64,000 bases of DNA, from the NCBI RefSeq assembly GCF_000717185.1, contig NZ_JNYE01000005.1:68053-132052 (forward strand), in the 5' to 3' direction. Positions 60,615-64,000 of this stretch are shown here, one piece after another. Source of the stretch: Kitasatospora phosalacinea. Lineage in GTDB: Bacteria; Actinomycetota; Actinomycetes; Streptomycetales; Streptomycetaceae. Both the position numbers and the translations under genes were made by a program. Numbering within the stretch: the first letter of the stretch is position 1; every line of letters begins with the position of its first letter. The notes under the pieces were generated by a model. That model was not told the origin of the DNA. It made no database searches and saw only the letters and a list, made by a program, of their open reading frames with translations.

Positions 60615-63344
60615 GTGCGCCGCGGCCTCCCAGTCCGCCCCGGCGCCGACCGAGACGTCGAGCGGGGCGCGCAGCGGGTACGCGCCGGCCATCTGCTCGC
60701 GGACGAGCGCCTCGACCTGCTCGCGCTCGCCGGGGGCGACCTCCAGGACGATTTCGTCGTGCACCTGGAGCAGCATCCGGGTGCGCAGGCCCGCGGCGCG
60801 CAGGGCTTCGTCGACCCGGAGCATGGCGATCTTGACGATGTCGGCGGCGGAGCCCTGGATGGGGGCGTTGAGGGCCATCCGTTCGGCCATCTCGCGGCGC
60901 TGCCGGTTGTCGCTGGTGAGGTCGGGCAGGTAGCGGCGGCGGCCGAGCAGCGTCTCGGTGTAGCCGACGGCGCGGGCCTCCTCGACGACGTCGTGCAGGT
61001 AGTCGCGGACGCCGCCGAAGCGCTCGAAGTAGGTGTCCATCAGGCCCTGGGCCTCGGCGGGCTTGATGCCGAGCTGCTGGGAGAGGCCGTACGCGGAGAG
61101 GCCGTAGGCGAGGCCGTAGGACATGGCCTTGATCTTGCGGCGCATCTCGGCGTCGACGTCGCCGGGGGCGACGGCGAAGACCTGGGAGGCGACGGTGGTG
61201 TGCAGGTCCTCGCCGCTGGTGAAGGCCTCGATCAGGGCCGCGTCCTCGGAGAGGTGGGCCATGATGCGCAGTTCGATCTGCGAGTAGTCGGCGGTGAGCA
61301 GCGTCTCGTAGCCCTGGCCGACCACGAAGGCGCGGCGGATGGCGCGACCCTCCTCGGTGCGGACGGGGATGTTCTGCAGGTTCGGGTCCTGGGAGGAGAG
61401 GCGGCCGGTGGCGGCGACCATCTGGTTGAAGGTGGTGTGGATCCGGCCCTGCGGGGAGACGGTCTTGAGCAGGCCCTCGACGGTGGTGCGGAGCTTGGCC
61501 TGGTCGCGGTGGCGGAGCAGGATGACCGGGAGCTCGTTGGTGGTCTGGGTGGCGAGCCAGGTGAGGGCGTCGGCGTCGGTGGTGTACCCGGTCTTGATCT
61601 TCTTGGTCTTCGGCAGGCCGAGGTCGCCGAACAGGACCTCCTGGAGCTGCTTGGGCGAGCCGAGGTTGAACTCGCGGCCGGCCGCGGCGTGCGCCTCCTC
61701 GACGCAGCGCTGGATCTCGACGGCGAACTGGGCCTCCAGGCCCTGCAGCCACTCGCGGTCGGCGGCGATGCCGTGGCGTTCCATCCGGGCGAGGAGTTCG
61801 GCGATCGGCAGTTCCATGTCGTGGAACAGTTCGACCGCGCCGACCTCGGCGAGCCGGGCGTCGAACAGGACGGCGAGGTCGTGGACGGCGCGGGCCTCGG
61901 TCATCAGGGCCTGGGCGCCGGCCGTCGGGTCGGGCTCGTCGGAGTCGAAGCTGAGCTGGCCGGTCTCGGCCTGGGCGGCGGGGGCGAGCGAGCGGCCGAG
62001 GTACTCCTCGGCGAGGACGTCGAGGGTGAAGGCGCGGCGGCCGGGCTTCTCCAGGTAGGCGGCGAGCGCGGTGTCGGCGGTGACGCCGGCGAACTGCCAG
62101 CCCTGCTCGGCGAAGGCCCGCATGACCTGCTTGGCGATGTGCAGGGCCTTGGGGCGCTTGGGGTCGGCGAGCCAGGCGGTGAGGGCGCGGTCGTCGTCCT
62201 CGGCGAGCGCGGCCGGGTCGAACCAGGCGGCGGCGGTACCGGTGGCGAGGGCGATCTGGTCGACCTTGCCGCTGCCCAGGGCCCAGGTGTAGTCGGCGGC
62301 GAGCGCGGTGCGGGCGTCCTCGCCGGTGTGCTGCTCCAGCCAGGCGGCGAGCGCGCCGGGCCCGGTGAGCAGGTCGCCGTCGACGGCGGGCCCGGCGGGG
62401 ACCTCGACGGCGGCGGCGCCCTCGGCCCCGGCCGGGTCGATCCCGGCGATCCGGTCGCGGAAGTTGGGGTTGCGGAACTCCAGCGCCTCCATCAGCCGGG
62501 CGACCTCGTCCTTGTCGAACGGGGCGCGCTCCAACTGGGGGACGCCGAGCGGGAGTTCGACGTCCCGTACCAGCTCGGTGAGGAAGCGGTTGCGCTTGAC
62601 GGCGTCGAGGTGCTCGCGGAGCTTCTCGCCGACCTTGCCCTTGACCTCGTCGGCCCGCTCGACCAGTTCGGCGAAGGAGCCGAACTGGTTGACCCACTTC
62701 GCGGCGGTCTTCTCGCCGACGCCGGGGATGCCGGGCAGGTTGTCGGACGGGTCGCCGCGCAGGGCCGCGAGGTCCGGGTACTGGTCGGGGCGGACGCCGT
62801 ACTTCTCGGCGACCTTCTCCGGGGTGTAGCGCGTCAACTCGGAGACGCCCTTGGTGGGGTAGAGCACGGTGACGTGCTCGTTGACGAGCTGGAGGGAGTC
62901 CCGGTCGCCGGTGACGACCAGCACCTCGAAGCCCTCGGCCGCGGCGGCGGTGGCCAGGGTGGCGATGACGTCGTCGGCCTCGAAGCCCTCGGCGGTGATC
63001 CGGGGCACCCGCATGGCGTCGAGCAGTTCGCCGATCAGCGGGATCTGGCTGCGGAACTCGTCCGGCGTGGCGGAGCGGTTGGCCTTGTACTCGGGGTACT
63101 CGACGGACCGGAAGGTCTGCCGGGAGAGGTCGAAGGCCACCGCGAGGTGGGTGGGCCGCTCGTCGCGCACCGTGTTGGCCAGCATGGAGGCGAAACCGTA
63201 GACGGCGTTGGTGTGCTGGCCGGTGGCGGTGGAGAAGTTCTCCACCGGCAGGGCGAAGAAGGCCCGGTAGGCCATCGAATGCCCGTCCAGCAGCATCAGC
63301 CGGGGCCGTCCGGCCGCACTCTTACCCGCACCCTGTGTCGCCAC
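60612..63344 (-). CDS. polA: DNA polymerase I
   Basis: 910 aa from GTG 63344 with AGGAACGGGAC upstream. The 5' nuclease domain starts LMLLDGHSMAYRAFFALP and includes FEADDVIATLA, GDRDSLQLV and PGIPGVGEKTA. The central 3'-5' exonuclease-like domain lacks the DEDD catalytic residues, as in other actinobacteria, so proofreading is unlikely. Polymerase motifs: A DYSQIELR, B RRKIKAMSYGLAYG, C QVHDE. Repairs gaps and removes Okazaki primers. Confidence 0.97.
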   Translation of the reverse strand: MATQGAGKSAAGRPRLMLLDGHSMAYRAFFALPVENFSTATGQHTNAVYGFASMLANTVRDERPTHLAVAFDLSRQTFRSVEYPEYKANRSATPDEFRSQIPLIGELLDAMRVPRITAEGFEADDVIATLATAAAAEGFEVLVVTGDRDSLQLVNEHVTVLYPTKGVSELTRYTPEKVAEKYGVRPDQYPDLAALRGDPSDNLPGIPGVGEKTAAKWVNQFGSFAELVERADEVKGKVGEKLREHLDAVKRNRFLTELVRDVELPLGVPQLERAPFDKDEVARLMEALEFRNPNFRDRIAGIDPAGAEGAAAVEVPAGPAVDGDLLTGPGALAAWLEQHTGEDARTALAADYTWALGSGKVDQIALATGTAAAWFDPAALAEDDDRALTAWLADPKRPKALHIAKQVMRAFAEQGWQFAGVTADTALAAYLEKPGRRAFTLDVLAEEYLGRSLAPAAQAETGQLSFDSDEPDPTAGAQALMTEARAVHDLAVLFDARLAEVGAVELFHDMELPIAELLARMERHGIAADREWLQGLEAQFAVEIQRCVEEAHAAAGREFNLGSPKQLQEVLFGDLGLPKTKKIKTGYTTDADALTWLATQTTNELPVILLRHRDQAKLRTTVEGLLKTVSPQGRIHTTFNQMVAATGRLSSQDPNLQNIPVRTEEGRAIRRAFVVGQGYETLLTADYSQIELRIMAHLSEDAALIEAFTSGEDLHTTVASQVFAVAPGDVDAEMRRKIKAMSYGLAYGLSAYGLSQQLGIKPAEAQGLMDTYFERFGGVRDYLHDVVEEARAVGYTETLLGRRRYLPDLTSDNRQRREMAERMALNAPIQGSAADIVKIAMLRVDEALRAAGLRTRMLLQVHDEIVLEVAPGEREQVEALVREQMAGAYPLRAPLDVSVGAGADWEAAAH

Positions 63345-63495
63345 GTCACGTCCCGTTCCTGCCGGTTGCACTGCCTCCCCTGATCCTAGGGCGTGGGACG
63401 GACATCTCCGGCGCGGCGCGGAGCGCCTCCCTACTGGCGGGTAGACAGTCGTACGATCGACGCGCAACGAAGCGAAACCGGAAGCAGGGAGCACC

Positions 63496-63948
63496 ATGAC
63501 CGACGCGGCGCCCGTACTGAAAGTGCCCCAGGACGTGCTGGACCACTTCGCCAAGCTCGGGGTGAGCCCGGAGACCTTCTCCGGCGGCCACCTGGGCGAG
63601 AAGCTGGGCATCACCATCGTCGAGGCCTCCCCGGACCGGGTGGTCGGGACGATGCCGGTGGAGGGCAACCAGCAGCCGTACGGACTGCTGCACGGCGGGG
63701 CGTCGGCGGCGCTGGCCGAGACGCTGGGCTCGATCGGGGCGATGCTGCACGCCGGGCCCGGCCGCTACGCGGTCGGCGTGGACCTGAACGCGACGCACCA
63801 CCGCTCGGCGACCTCCGGGCTGGTGACGGGCGTGGCGACGGCGGTGTTCAAGGGGCGCACCGCGGCGACGTACGAGATCGCGGTGACGGACGACACCGGC
63901 CGCCGGATCACCTCCTGCCGGCTGACCTGCATGCTGCGCGACCTGTAG
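63496..63948 (+). CDS. Hotdog-fold thioesterase, PaaI type
   Basis: 150 aa, ATG 63496 with CAGGGAG upstream. Hotdog motif NQQPYGLLHGGASAALAETLGS, in which the Gly-Gly-containing LLHGGA loop and E (in ALAETLG) are the usual active site. Hydrolyses acyl or aromatic CoA thioesters. Commonly next to polA in Streptomyces, divergent from it. Confidence 0.93.
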   Translation: MTDAAPVLKVPQDVLDHFAKLGVSPETFSGGHLGEKLGITIVEASPDRVVGTMPVEGNQQPYGLLHGGASAALAETLGSIGAMLHAGPGRYAVGVDLNATHHRSATSGLVTGVATAVFKGRTAATYEIAVTDDTGRRITSCRLTCMLRDL

Positions 63949-64000
63949 CGGCCGCCCGGGCGGGCGGGGCGGGCGGTCCGGCGGGGCGCGGGGCACGGGG
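63949..64000. other. Right edge, no feature
   Basis: 52 bp after the thioesterase stop with GGGC/GGGG runs. Too short to assign. Confidence 0.4.

Overview
The window is very GC-rich, uses GTG and TTG starts freely, and carries typical actinomycete genes: AfsR/SARP and NB-ARC regulators, actinobacterial-type sulfate assimilation, TreY/TreZ/GlgX, an SAV2148-type HEPN protein, a four-S1-domain ribosomal S1 protein and a Streptomyces-like PolA. It is a chromosomal segment of a Streptomycetaceae member (Streptomyces or Kitasatospora). Most of it reads as core chromosome. The main accessory stretch is about 4.8-7.9 kb.

Left end (1-9.0 kb). Two divergent STAND-type proteins open the window: a truncated NB-ARC protein and a full SARP-NB-ARC-TPR regulator. 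Downstream of the SARP gene is a compact unit: three palindromes, a 49-codon small ORF ending in CAWIPIWLLSSL, and a perfect 15-bp terminator stem. Next come debris (a 27-codon relic of an RsgA C-terminus and a broken IS5-type transposase) and a three-gene cassette that I read as a toxin-antitoxin-chaperone system (HigB-like toxin, HigA-like HTH protein, SecB-like protein). An intact rsgA follows, preceded by an in-frame 34-codon upstream ORF with the best Shine-Dalgarno sequence in the area.

Sulfur island (12.5-22.5 kb). A cysteine-containing leader peptide of the RLHVDLLR type sits behind two tandem 22-bp repeats. It precedes sir, a small zinc-ribbon gene, cysH, cysC, cysD and cysN, then an ABC importer of the sulfonate/taurine class (ssuA-ssuB-ssuC) and a sirohydrochlorin chelatase. 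Together these genes import organosulfur compounds, activate and reduce sulfate to sulfide, and make siroheme for the reductase.

Middle (22.5-35.4 kb). A HEAT-like hypothetical protein and a MarR regulator diverge. A cold-shock pair follows (DEAD-box helicase and CspA), then two divergent MMPL transporters, a phosphotransferase-fold protein, a lipoprotein polysaccharide deacetylase whose ribosome binding site lies in a hairpin, a DEDDh exonuclease and the HEPN protein.

Carbohydrate and redox block (35.8-45.4 kb). glgX, an SDR, treY and treZ channel glycogen and maltodextrin to trehalose. A split transketolase (two genes) is divergent from a SoxR [2Fe-2S] regulator, with a perfect 20-bp SoxR-like palindrome between them.

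Right end (45.5-64 kb). This holds a methyltransferase, a rhodanese, an XRE-TPR/TIR pair (possible NAD-directed signalling or defence), coaE, a metallo-hydrolase, a third MMPL transporter, rpsA with a textbook promoter, a methyltransferase, hrpB, a GNAT enzyme, polA and a hotdog thioesterase. No tRNA, rRNA or CRISPR array was seen.
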